From the NCBI GenBank assembly GCA_001179505.1, contig CDMY01000802.1:133662-197661 (forward strand): a stretch of DNA of 64,000 nt. The letters run 5' to 3'. Position numbers and translations under genes: made by a program. The notes under the pieces are model-generated. The model did not search any database and was not told the DNA's origin. It saw nothing but the letters and a program-made list of their open reading frames with translations. Position 1 is the stretch's first letter, and each line of letters begins with the position of its first letter. Below, in pieces: positions 1 to 11,219 of the stretch. The stretch is from Vitrella brassicaformis. Taxonomy: Eukaryota > Sar > Vitrellaceae.

Positions 1-3000
1 AAGGCCGCGCCACAGCTGAGAACGCCACCAGCATCGACCAATGCCTCTGCATGGTAACCCTACCCTGCCCCCTCCTCCGCCCTTCTCCGCCCAACACACG
101 TCTCTCTTTCTCTTTGTCTACAGAGAGGTTACGCATTCAACAGGGTGACCGGCCTCTGCACGCGGTGCGAACAGGGGTCCTACCAGCCGTCAGTCGGCCG
201 GTCACCCCAGTGCACCGACTGCCCCCCCACACTCACCACCACACGCGATGGCGCCACTGATGTGGCGGAGTGCACGTGTGACGAGGGGCAGTACTTCAAC
301 CGGTAGGTGTGGTGAGACATCCTGTTGAGAGCGCATGCACTCAGGGGTTTGTGTTGTGTGTGGTGTGGTGTGTGTGTGTGTAGGGAGACGGAGCGGTGTG
401 TGACGTGCCGAGAGGGGGATGGACACAACTGCACTGGGGGGAAAGAGGTAGTGCACATACGGCCGGCCACCCACTTGTGTGTCTGTATTGGCGTCCGTGC
501 AGCTGCCTCTCGTCTTGTCGGGCTACTGGGGGTCACCGATTTCAGAGAGAGATGAGGTGCAGTCAGTGCACAAGCCACACTGTCTGTCTGTCTGTGCACT
601 GCACAAAGGACACTCATGGTGTGCGCACGGCGCATTCATACGCACACAGGCGGCTTTCACTGGCTACGAGATATACCAATGCGAGCCAATCGGTGCTTGC
701 CCAGGTGACCTGGTGCCTGGCGCATTGAGTCACCAGTGGACCATTTGCCCTCTCTCTCTGTCTGTCTGTCTGTCTGTCTGTCTGTGTCTGTGTGTGTGTG
801 TGTGTGCGTGCGTGTGTAGGTGGCCAGGCTGACACGTGCGCGGCCAATCGAGAGGGCCTCGCATGCGGCGTGTGCAAACGCGGATACGTCGACGCGCAAA
901 ACACCGGTCGGTATGCATCACAGTGCGCCAAAGACCACATATATGAGTGCTATGTAGGCCATACATTTGTGTTGTGTGTGTGCAGGGCCATGCACCGAGT
1001 GCAACACCACCAAGGGTATCCGTTTCCCTCCAAGCTCAGAGACAGACATGATTGATTGTCTACGTGTGCGTGCAGGGTATACGACGCCCCTGCTGTTCCT
1101 CTTTGGGGTGACCCTCCTGTGCGGCGCCTTCTACGTCGCAATCAACTCGCAGTTCACCGCGTATGCATACATACACACACACGCAGAGGCACACGCAGAG
1201 GGACACTCGTCTGTGTACGTGTGTGCAGGCGGACCACTGTGACGTCCATTGTGTCTCTGTCTTTGGGGCTCACGCTCAACTTCATACAGCAGCTGGGCGT
1301 CGCTTACAACTCATACGCCGTGCAGTGGTGCGCAAGCATGCGATAAGATGCAAAAGAGAGAGAGAGAGAGAGAGAGCAGCGGCCCTCATAGCGATGTCAT
1401 GCCGCTGCTCTCATTCTCGCTGCAGGCCGTTGTCATTCTCGGCGTATTTTCAGTACCTGAATGTGTTTCTGCTGGACTTTTCCTTCATACGCATCTCGTG
1501 CATCGGCGTCAACACATTCGAAAGACGGTGCGGTCCGCACACACACACATGCGCTCCCACCCATCTGCAGAGGTGTGTGTGTGTGGGCGTGTGTGCAGAT
1601 ACGTATTCGAGCTGGCGAGCCCCTTCATACTGCTGGCGATATTCTTTGTGTATTGGTTGCTGTCATACGCTGTGCATTTACTCGTGAGAAATGTACGCAT
1701 GTGCGAGAAGACAAGAATAGATATGTTCGGTGGGTGTACTGGCGCATTGTGTGCAGGTGAACGCTCCCCGTGTGCGTCTGCTGCGTGTGCTCAAAGGTAT
1801 GATCATGAATGTGTGTGTGGTGGGTGAGTGAGTGGGGGTAGGGGGTCTGGCTGTGTGTGTGTGTGCCGGCTTGTGTGCACTGCAGATGGCACGCCCCTGG
1901 ACATGGACAAGCTGTTCAGCACCATTGGTATTCAATTCACACAATTAACTACACGCGAGAGACATTCATTTGCGTGCGTGAATGTATGTGTGGCGTGTGT
2001 CTCTTGTGTGCTGACAGGTGTGATAATATCTGCTGCGTACATCGCTCTGGCAAGGATTGCTCTCAGCCTCTTCACTTGCAGAAAGGTACAGACAGATAAG
2101 CTTATGCGCGGGCACACAACACACCCACCATGCCAGTATCCATCCACGCACACAACACAGCATCCGTCCGGCCAGTGGACCATCAAGGCATTCCCTGAAG
2201 TGTTGTGTAGAGGTAGGTAACACACACATGAACACTTCGAGTGTACACATACGTTTCCTGTGTGTCACACCCTTGCGTGTGTCCATCTCCTTCGCACACA
2301 CAGGAAATCGCTTCGCGTCTGTGTTGCCTTTCGGTGTGTCGGCCATCATTCTGTACCCAATCGGAATACTGCTCTGGTTCGGGGGCGTCTGCATACGCGT
2401 AAGTGTCTGTCTATCCATGTATGAGAGACACACGCACATACTTCCACAAATCATGCATTCACACAGGCCCCGTATCGCTTCGATGACGTGAGATTCCGCA
2501 CTCGGTGAGCAGCAGAGTAAGTGAGTGGCGAATGTGCGTGGTGTCTATGTGTCCCTCCCTGCATCTGCGCGTGTGTGTGCGTGTGCGTGCGTGTGTGTGA
2601 GTAGGTACAAGTTCCTTTTGTATCGGTTCACGCCCGACAAGTACTGGTGGGGTGTGGTCATACTCGCGAGGTGGGTGGATGGCTGCACCACAGAAATGCG
2701 GCGAAGGACATGCTTACATGGGGTGTCTCGTCTCGTGTGTGTGCAGGAATATGCTGCTGACGCTGGCAGCAGTCATCTTCCCATCTGATGGCTACGCGCA
2801 GGTGGCTCTTTCATTGCCATGCACACAGAGGGCATAAGATGGATCTGCGTATATGTGTGTGTGTGTGTGCAGGTGTACTACACGGCAGCTGTGCTGATTG
2901 TGAGTGTCGTCATGCAAGTCAGTCAGCACACACACACCGCACACCCACACACAACAGCGAGACACACACATCCATGCCATCCACAATGCAGGTGTATCAC

Positions 3001-4597
3001 ATGCCCTTTCGGGACCCCCGCAACAACTACCTGGACATGATCCTCACCATGAGTACGCACATCCATCCATCCATCCATCCACAAACTCATGTCTCCCCCT
3101 TTGTGTGTGTGTGTGCAGTCACATTGTTCATCATTGTGGTGGGTGTGTTCTTCATCGACTCGCAAGACAGAAAGCCCGAGGCATACGCGATCGTGCTGAC
3201 CGTCTCTGTCACGCTTCCGTGTTTGCCGTGCTGGTACGAACTGATGATGGACGGATGTGATGTGTGGGGGCATATGGACAGGTAGTCATGCGGTCATGTG
3301 CTGTGTGTGCAGGTAACGATTGGCCTGTCTCTGTTTGATGCCATTCGGCAGGACAAGCTCAACACGGCCGAGACCATGAGAGTCAGTCAGCACACATACG
3401 ACAGAGAGACATCGAGAGAGAGAAAGCCGGATGAGAATAGCCACCTCCACGTACGTCTGTGTGTGTGTGTGTGTGTGTGTGTAGGCGTACCGTTTTGTGC
3501 GTGACATGAAGGTGATCGCCTCTCTCTTCAAGGAGGAGAGGCAAGAGGAGCTCCTCCACTTCTTTTACGATCTCACTTATAAGGAGAAAGCTACCATGGA
3601 AGTAAGCACGTGAGCACTGACTCATCTATCCATGTCGATGTGTCTGTGCATCTCTATATCTCTCTCTCTTTGTCTGTCTGTCTGTGTGCAGGATTCTCTG
3701 TCTCTGCTGCACGGCGAGTTTTCTTTGCTCTACAAGGAGGCCAACGACGAGAGAAGAAACCTACTCAGACAAACCACCGAGTGGGCAAGCCACACGAACA
3801 GGCGAGGATCCACACCGGCATTTCTGTTTGTCTAATGGTGCAGGCCGTCTCACTTTCGCACGCTGCAGTCCCACATTCGCCACGCATACACACAGGGAAT
3901 GGGTACCAACACATTCACCCTCAAACACACACATAGGTGTGGCTCTCCATCTCCCATCTCAGGCCGCGACACTCGGACCTTCAAGCGCTTCTCCGAGCTG
4001 TTCAGAAGGAAGAAAGACGATACTAACAGACAAACGAAAAAGTACAAAACGACACACACACACACACACACAGACAGCCAGGCGGCACACCACACGGACA
4101 CATCCGTCTGTCTGTGTCTCTCTGTGAGTCAGCCAGCATTCCTTTTTCCGCGTGCTGTGGGCGAGAAACACTCAGAGGCACCAGACATCGACCTCTCCAC
4201 CACACAGCCAGGAGTCGATACAAGACCAGCAAAGCTCCAGCAAAAGAGCGCAATCGGACGGTATCGTACGCACAGAGACAGACACGCGACAAGCATCCGT
4301 TGTGTCGTGTGCGTTTAGGTGCGGCCCCCTCCCTCTCTGCTGGTGGTGAGTCGGTCAACAGCCGGTCGTCGCTGGCACCGGAGTCACAGGAGGCATCCTC
4401 GATCAGACAGAGACCGTCAAGTGGTATGTGCCTAATGGATGAATAGGCACACACGGATGTCTGTGTGTGTGTGTGTGTGAGTGTGTATGTGTGCAGGTCG
4501 TTCGTCGATTCGTGTGCCGGTGCAGCAGCAGTCTGAGCCTCGCTCGAGCCAGCAAGAGGACACACTGCATGTGAAAAACGTGTGGGCAGACAGCTGA
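1..4597 (+). CDS. GCC2/GCC3-type cysteine-rich multi-pass membrane protein, 5' partial
   Basis: The gene enters from the left edge and is spliced from about 20 short exons. The first part (about 120-1030) codes for Cys-rich repeats with paired CxxC and Gly-Tyr spacing (RCEQGSYQPS, CTDCPPT, CTCDEGQYF, CGVCKRGYVD, CTECNTTKG). This is the pattern of GCC2/GCC3 or ephrin-receptor-like extracellular repeats common in apicomplexan and chromerid surface proteins. From about 1078 the exons code for a series of hydrophobic segments (for example TPLLFLFGVTLLCGAFYVAI, FELASPFILLAIFFVYWLL, SVLPFGVSAIILYPIGILLW, TLFIIVVGVFFI), roughly ten in all. A charged cytosolic tail follows and ends at TGA 4595-4597 (tail VKNVWADS). 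The protein is probably a surface multi-pass protein of unknown function. Exon edges were placed by reading GT/AG sites by eye; the last exons (3960-4400) are the least certain. Confidence 0.7.
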
Positions 4598-5424
4598 CTG
4601 ATTTGCTGAGTGCTCTGTGTGGCCTGGCCATGCGTGAATGCGAGACGCATGTGTGCGCGTGTGAATGGGCTCGACGCTTGACTTGAACGAATGAATGCAC
4701 AGCCGACATGGACACATGGAGTCCTCGCTTGTCCCCCTACCCTTATATACACTGCAATGCATGTACACCACACACATCTCTTACCGACTGAAGCGGCGGG
4801 GAGGCTTCTCTGTAGTGGGTACCCGTCATGACGGCTGGCGAGACCTTGACGACGTTGCTGCGGGTGAGGCTGATGATGAGTGATGAGAGTGAGAGTGTGG
4901 ACAACTGATGGGAGTATGTCATTGGGGGCTGTCGCGCTAAGCCGTGTACTTTTATGTGGACCACTGATGGGTGTCTACATAGGCTCTCGATTGATTGAAG
5001 TGAGAGACATCGAGAGAGCAATTACATCGAAAGTCAAGTCGAAAGTAAGAGGAAAGGATGAAGCGTTCAAGGATTGATCTGCATGCTGACGTTGTCAAAA
5101 TCCTCACCATAGATCCACTGTTGTATTGTCGAGCTGAAAGCCATGCGATTGATACTCCTCATAGCACACACCGCACGTGGGCACTCCACCAGCAGCAGAC
5201 GAGGCCGCCATCGTAACGCAGCCACCTGCAGCCAGTAATTCACACATGCATCATTAACGATGAATCGCACATGGATGAATCCATTGGCAACCGAATGAGT
5301 GACGCTATGCTGTCTGACCTGTACAGTAGGATGGATACGCTCTCTCGGTGCATCTTTGGGTGCTTTCATGGCTCAGCTGCTTGTCCAAACGAAGGATGGC
5401 TCGACCCAACGTTCATTTTATGAA
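4598..5424. other. Intergenic spacer, no convincing gene
   Basis: The spacer lies between two 3' ends. A 100-codon reading frame with an ATG start exists on the minus strand at 5067-5369, but it has no recognisable domain, no introns and no neighbour context, so I do not call it. No repeat other than short AC/TG runs was seen here. Confidence 0.4.
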
Positions 5425-5690
5425 GGCTTGAACTTGAAAGTCACGACCGACAGCCAGCTATGGTACAGACACACAACACACCCATCACGACACGCAAGAA
5501 AAAAAGTCACTCACACGCAGAATGAAAGGAAAAAGATGGCACCACACACAGACATTATGCGCGACAACGCGGCGATGCGCCTCCTGCGGCACCGAGTGAC
5601 ACACACGCGCACACACGAAGACCACACGAGATAGATCGATAAAAAACACTGCAAGAGGCACATACAGCCAGACACAGCTCTCTCCCTCAC
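5425..5690 (-). repeat. TLDc-associated 3' flank repeat, copy 1
   Basis: This is the sequence directly downstream of the TLDc-A stop. The same ordered blocks (cagctatggtacagacacac, acacccatcacgacacgca, gcgatgcgcctcct, cacacgagataga, aaaaacactgcaag, acatacagcca) recur downstream of TLDc-C (14590-14871), TLDc-E (38225-38445) and, reversed, TLDc-F (from 50592). It is probably the 3'UTR and flank duplicated along with the genes. Confidence 0.75.
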
Positions 5691-7122
5691 TCACTGCCCC
5701 GCCACATGCAGCACCTCTATCTCGTCAGCCATGGAGTACTTTGACCCACCTAACAGAGCATTGCCACCCTCATCCCTCTCTCCCGTGTAGCCCGCAGGCA
5801 CATTCTCGCTGGGAGTGTACTGATAGCAGCTCGTGATCCCCGTCTCGGGGAACTCACCGAGACGGAGATGCACGAGGTGGTGGTGCACGAGGTATGACAG
5901 AGGTACACCCGCCTCAATGACAGCAGACGTATTCCCATACTTCCTCCCCGCCACATCCACAATCTGCTGTCGTGTGATGTTCATCTTGGTCGGCTTGGGG
6001 AAGTGGCCGGCCAGTGAGAAAAACCACACATCACAGCACACATCACGCCTGGCCCACCAAGAAAGGGTCCAATACGGCAGAAGACGGGAACGGTCGTCAG
6101 GCAGCTGCAGGCCGGCATTGATGTACACGCCGAACAGATATGTGTCCTTCTTGATGATAATCGCCAGGCCGGTCCTGGTGCCCACACAGCCCAGGAGATC
6201 GTCAAGTGTGGTGCCGTCACGCGACGACCTGAGTCATACACACACATACACGTGTGCACCTACTGCTGCTAGTATTAGAATGTGTGCTCCGCCGCCTACC
6301 TGTAGACGGCAGTGAGTCGCTTGGCGCCCAGCCACTCAAACAGGGCTGCATGCTGTTCACATGTGAGCAGCGAATCAGCCCATCCCTGCAAGTGTCATAT
6401 GAACCACGGGGCAATACACGGCCAGTGTGACAAGGCAAACGGACACGTGTACCACTTGCCTTCTCGATTGCCGCCTTGATGGCCGTGATGGCCGCCCGGT
6501 CGGCTGCGTTGCTCTCCTTCAGCGCCTGGCCCTCTGCCTCCTGCGATGCGACAGATGTTGCCAAGGTGCATACTGTCGGTGTGTGCGATGTGTGCTTCAT
6601 ACCTGTGTGTCGACTTTGGCTTGGAGCGTCTCTATCTGGGCTTCCTGCACCCACACACACAACACATCAATGTTGCAAGGAAACGACAGTGTCAAGTCCT
6701 CCAGCCAACACACCAGTGCAGCGACTTGATCTTTCAGCTGTCGATTCTGAACAAGAAGAGAGAAATGGCCACAGTCACATAGCAGACAAGTCTGGGTGCA
6801 AATGCATCACTCACCTCCTCTGAGGCTGCTCTGGCTGTCTCCTCAGCTTGCGCGATCTGGTCTCCCGCCTGCTCGAGCGTCATGATGCGCGGGGAGGACG
6901 GCGCAAGTCCCGGGCTGTATGGTGGAGGGGGTGCGATGGACGGGTAGAGGTCGTTAAAATCGGGAGCAGTGGCAGGTGGCCCTTGCTCGGCAGGCGAGGG
7001 CTGCTCGAACCGGTGCATCAATTGATCACAACACACACATGCTCGGCTGTGAATGATCCATTCGAATGAGCACTGACTCACCTGCTGCTCTGCCCTCCCA
7101 TCTCTTCAGTGCACCGCCACAT
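5691..7122 (-). CDS. TLDc-domain protein A, proline-rich/coiled-coil N-terminus
   Basis: Exons read on the minus strand are 7122-7082, then an exon ending at 6815, 6746-6714, 6644-6603, 6540-6460, 6385-6300 and 6228-5691. The N-terminal module has a Pro-rich stretch (IAPPPPYSPGLAPSS) and the family signature RIMTLEQAGDQIAQAEE. Three short coiled-coil exons follow (NRQLKDQVAAL, EAQIETLQAKVDTQ, and one with ALKESNAADRAA), then the linker exon (EWLGAKRLTAVYR). The last exon is an intact TLDc domain (SSRDGTT at its start, DVWFFSLAGHF, EIEVLHVAGQ at its end) with an extra loop after LPDD. TLDc proteins elsewhere bind the V-ATPase and act in oxidative stress resistance; the role here is unknown. 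The intron after 6460 begins with GC (6459-6454). The acceptor used by paralog F is CG here, so translation starts either at 7122 through an upstream acceptor or at ATG 7018. Confidence 0.8.
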
Positions 7123-7427
7123 CAGATCTGCATTCAGTGCAACGACAATTCATCAAGTCAGTCGAGGTCGTCTGTTTGCTCCCTGCCGCCCTCACCTGGC
7201 CTCCTGCTGCCACGGATGAGACCAAACACGCCGCTCGTCCGCCACTGATTATTCGCAAACCCCCCGACCGCAACAAGTGATACGAATGCTCAGCTTCGGC
7301 TGCCTTCGAGATCTGCAATGGCAGTGAGCACGGCAGTGTCGCTGCACCCTCTCACGGACGAAAAAAGGAACCGGTTTGTGTCTCGTCTGCGAGCTTAGCT
7401 CGCCAATGAGGAGGATGAACCAGGAGA
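7123..7427. promoter_or_regulatory. Head-to-head spacer TLDc-A / RWDD2 with AGCTCGCA motif and shared leader
   Basis: The spacer separates divergent genes. On the minus strand 7405-7388 reads ggcgagctaagctcgcag, nearly the same as 48761-48775. The block 7186-7216 (minus strand: catccgtggcagcaggaggc, then cag/gtgagg) is the same leader found before TLDc-F (49095-49130) and in a variant before RING-TLDc-H (58830-58860). It ends in a good splice donor, so it is probably a 5'UTR exon followed by a leader intron. Confidence 0.5.
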
Positions 7428-9195
7428 ATGAACGGATCATCTGCAGCTGAACGGTCGGGATCTGACTACCGAGATGTCAGCTCATGCCGCCGTCGACAAC
7501 TTGAAGAGATTGAGGTGAGTCACACACATGCAATGAATGAACGAAGCACACTACGCAATGATACAGTTGGCCATCCGCTGCACGTCTGTTCAGGTGCTGA
7601 TGTCGATGTACCCTGGGCCGGATGAGCTGATCATCGACGAAGTGGCGTGTGAGCGACGCACACACCACTGCAATTGACTCGTGGACGATGCTCTGCCTCT
7701 ATTGCATGTGTGTGTCTGTGTCTGCTGCTTCTCAGTGACGAAGATCAAGAGTCAGGAGCAGAGCACCGACGACCTTCACTTCGCTGTCAGCTTCCTCGAT
7801 GAAGACCTCAAGACAGAGGGCGAGAGCCCTCAGCTGTGCATCACTCTGCCGCCGCTCTACCCAGTCAGCCTTCCTGAATCACTCTTCTCGCCACACAGCC
7901 GACTCACCTGTGTCGCTTGTGTCAGCACAAGAGCTTGCGGGCGGAGCTGCTGTCGTCTTACCTGCCCACACACAGATTGGCTGAGTGTGAGGAGGCCCTG
8001 AAGGAGAGGGCCAGGGAATGGGCCGAGAGAGGTGTCAGCAAGAGAGCGTTGCAAGCGAATAGGCACACCTGAGGCGTTGCTAATGATTGTTCTTGTAGGT
8101 GAGGAGTGCGTCGTCGACATTGTCCAGTCAGCCAAAGTAGGACAGCACGTTGGTCTGCGGCATCTGTGTGGCTCTTGTCCTTCTTCGCGTAGGATTCGCT
8201 GGCCGATTTGGTTGCCGAGCACCGCAGAGAGACCGAAGAGCTCGAGAATGCGCTGCAGGTACCACACATGGACTCACTCATGAGACTCACTGTGCTCATG
8301 TCTGTCTGTTTGTGTCTGTCTGTTGATGTGTCTGTGTGGGTGCGGCGTTTGTGCAGGCGGCACAGGCGGCGGCTGACGACGTGGCGGATGATGATGAGGA
8401 AGACGATATGAGCGATGATGCACTGGCAGAGGAGCTGCAGCTGCTGGAGCTACAGGCGTCTGCCGCCGCACGACCACCAGCCAAGCAGCAGCAGCAGTTG
8501 GGAAGGCGCGTGTGCTACAGCCACCACATCCGGGCAGAGACCAAGAGGCGATACATCATCCAGTAAGCAACCGAAGCGGACGCCATCTCATGCTCGTGGA
8601 TGGCTGAGTGGTGCCGATTGGTCAGGTGGGCGTTGGAGCTTCGGCTTGGCGGCTTCTCCAAGATCGGCTACCCTGGTGTGGTGATTGTGGAAGGGCCGGA
8701 GGAGGGCTGCATGGAGTACATCACGCGGCTGCAGAGGCTCAGGTGGAAGCACTTTGTGGTCCGTGGCGAAGAGATCATCGACGGTGAGCAAACGCATGAG
8801 CCGTCCTGTCATCTGCCAGAATCCTCTGTGTGTGTGTGTGTGTGTGTGTCAGTGCCCGCATCCAAGTGTCTGGACGACATGAGGCGGCTGCCCAGAGGCT
8901 TCGAAGTGAGATGCCATGCCCACCTGCACCACAGCCGCGAATTTATGTGTGTCTGTGCAGGAGTTGGGGCCGAAGGGGATGGGCAGGATGGCCGACGAGT
9001 GCCGCAAAGCAGGTACCGACCAAATGTGAGTGTGTGTGTGTTTTGCTGTGTGACTGGCTGGTTTGACTGACTGTAGGTTTGGGTGCGTTGTTTCTGACCT
9101 GCATGAAGATGTATCGCGACGAGAGTACTGGCAATGGTGATCGTGGCAATGGCGATGAGACGGCAGCCAAGCCAGGGAGGAAGAAGGGCAAATGA
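7428..9195 (+). CDS. RWDD2-like protein (RWD domain plus DUF1115)
   Basis: About ten exons join to a protein of about 350 residues. The N-terminus opens an RWD domain in the classic way (QLEEIE then VLMSMYPGPDELIIDE), continued by an exon with KIKSQEQSTDD and by LPPLYP. A helical linker and an acidic stretch (DDVADDDEEDDMSDDALAEE) follow. The C-terminal half has the DUF1115 pattern: RVCYSHHIRAETKR, then WALELRLGGFSKIGYPG, VVIVEGPEEGC and WKHFVVRGEE. It ends in a basic tail (KPGRKKGK) at TGA 9193-9195. This two-domain order is that of RWDD2 proteins; RWD domains mediate protein-protein contacts, and the exact role is unknown. Start ATG 7428 precedes the RWD domain directly. A degraded inverted copy lies at 51034-52650. 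Splice phases were checked at each junction and are consistent. Confidence 0.85.
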
Positions 9196-9474
9196 CTGAC
9201 GAGACAGATACGGACAGACAGACAGACAGCTGCATGTGATGTCTGGTGTGTGAAACATGAATGACATGATGGAGGTCAGTACAGTGTGCAAGGCAGCAGG
9301 CAGGAGGTTGACACATCCAGGCACAGCACAGCCACCTGACGTGCGCATCAGTGCAGGGAAACGAAGTCAATACATGCATGTGCCACTGGCCAGAATACGA
9401 CCCTTACTATGGTACATCGATAAGAAAACACTCAAGTGTGACTGCGTGACTGCCATTAACCCTAGCTATCCACT

Positions 9475-11042
9475 TCACTCACTGCCCACCACTTGCAGCA
9501 CCTCTATCTCATCCGCCATGAACTTCTTCGACCCACCCAACAGAGCTTCGCCAAACTTATCCCTGTCCCCCATGTAGCCCGCAGGCACATTCTTGTTGTT
9601 GGTGTACTGATAGCAGCTGCGGATGTCGGCAGCAGGCCAGACACCGCCATCACCCAAATACAGATTCCCACTTATGTACACACTTGCACCACTCGCACTC
9701 CCCTCCCTCCCCGCCACGAACACCCACTGACCTCGGTCGATCTTGATCTTGGTCGGCTTGTCGAAGTGGCCCACCAGTGAGAACCACCACACATCACAGT
9801 TACATCTGCGATAGCTGGTCGGGTCGTCAGGCGGCTGCAGGCCGGCGCTGATATACACGCCGAACACATATCGGCCCCTGCGGACGATGATCACCAGGCC
9901 GGTCTTGTCGCCCACACAGCGCAGCAAATCGCTATACGTGGTGCCGTCACCCGATGACCTGACATATACAGTGAGAAGCAGCGACATCAGGATACACACG
10001 TCGAGTGCATGTGTGACTGCCCACCTGTAGACCACACCAAGCGGCTTCTTCGCTCCCAGCCATCCATGCAGGGAAGCGTACTGCAGGACGGTGAGCGACA
10101 TGTCAGGAAAGGTCACCTGGATGCAACATTGCAAGGAGGAAAGAGACAATAAGTCCAATGCATTGCGCACTAGCGTGGATCTCCTACACGCACCGGCATG
10201 GTGTGGATCGCATTGATTTCTGTGCGCAGGGCGCCCAGCTGTAGAGTCTGGACAACAGAGCTACCTGTGAGCTGAATGTTTGCCTCTCCGTCCTCCCTCA
10301 TTCCTCACCTGATAGGCCGATAGGGCTGCCACTGCCGCGAGTGACACCACCACAACAAACTGCACACACATGACAGACGGCACAGTTCACACATTGCCCC
10401 CACATGTGTGCATTTCCCGCTTACCTGCATACTGCAGCCCAATGACGCTACGCTCGTGGCGCCATCAGCGTGCTCTTCCCCGTCCCCTTTGGCATCAGCG
10501 GAGTGCCGTGGAGTCTCGCCCGCAGCTGCCTCAGGCAGGTCGTGGTAGCCCATCTGCTCGTCAGTGCCGTCTTGATGTGGCTGCATCTGCCTCTCCCCCT
10601 CCCAGTCACCGGTCTCAGACAAGGCGGGACAACGATTGGCAGGGCCGATGGGGCTGCCAATCACGGCATGCGTGTCGTTCTGATCTGACTCGCTGGCCAT
10701 CTCTCTCGCAGCTGGTGGCTCGACTGTCCTAAGGCTTCCGTTGATGAGGGCTGCCATGAGCAAGCCGAGAGCGATGCCGAGTATCAATCCGCATGAGAAG
10801 ACGGCCGCGCACTGTTTTCTGGCCTTTCGTTCTGCATGAATGAGCTGATCTGCCGCCTCCTCGAGTGTCATGACGCGCGGCGACAACGGGGAGCTCATGC
10901 AGCCGGGAATGGCCTCCGTCATCGATAATGGTGCTGATAGTGCTGTTTGGTCCTCTGCAGCTGACGTCCTGATCGCACCTGCAGCGAGATCCACATGCAG
11001 GACAACAGGACGTGCAATAGGTAACCGTGGCTGACTCATCAT
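9475..11042 (-). CDS. TLDc-domain protein B, membrane-anchored
   Basis: Exons on the minus strand: 11042-10425, 10359-10309, 10238-10194, 10116-10025 and 9958-9475. The first exon holds the family signature (SPRVMTLEEAADQLIHAERK), then a hydrophobic segment (CGLILGIALGLLMAALI) and a low-complexity acidic linker related to that of TLDc-E (GYHDLPEAAAGE compared with SYHGLPGPPVDE). The exon 10359-10309 codes for a second hydrophobic run (FVVVVSLAAVAALSAYQ). Only one short coiled-coil exon is present (LGALRTEINAIHTMP). The linker exon (LHGWLGAKKPLGVVYR) and an uninterrupted TLDc exon follow. This is the shortest coiled-coil version in the window. It is probably anchored in a membrane with the TLDc domain on one face. 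ATG 11042 is chosen because no upstream in-frame ATG was found. Confidence 0.78.
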
Positions 11043-11219
11043 ATGCAATTCATCGACTTCACTGTGACTGTCTGTTTGACTCACTCTCGCTCGTCCTCCT
11101 TGTCACACAGAATCCGCAATCCCCGCGCGCATGCGTGCGCGCTTAGCCGTTACGGCCTCGTAAACTTTCCCATTTCGATGTGTGCAGTGTTTGAGGGAGT
11201 CGAGTGCTGGTGAACGAAT

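Noticed and set aside
4023-4715. Long minus-strand open frame (about 230 codons) rich in Cys, His, Thr and Val
   Set aside because: It is the antisense of exons and TG/AC-rich introns of the GCC2/GCC3 gene; (AC)n reads as THTHTH or CVCVCV and keeps frames open without selection.
5067-5369. 100-codon minus-strand frame with an ATG
   Set aside because: No domain, no splice context, no paralog in the window; length is within chance in this composition.
8809-9379. Minus-strand open frames of about 180 codons
   Set aside because: They are antisense to the RWDD2 last exons and introns, with low-complexity composition and no domain.
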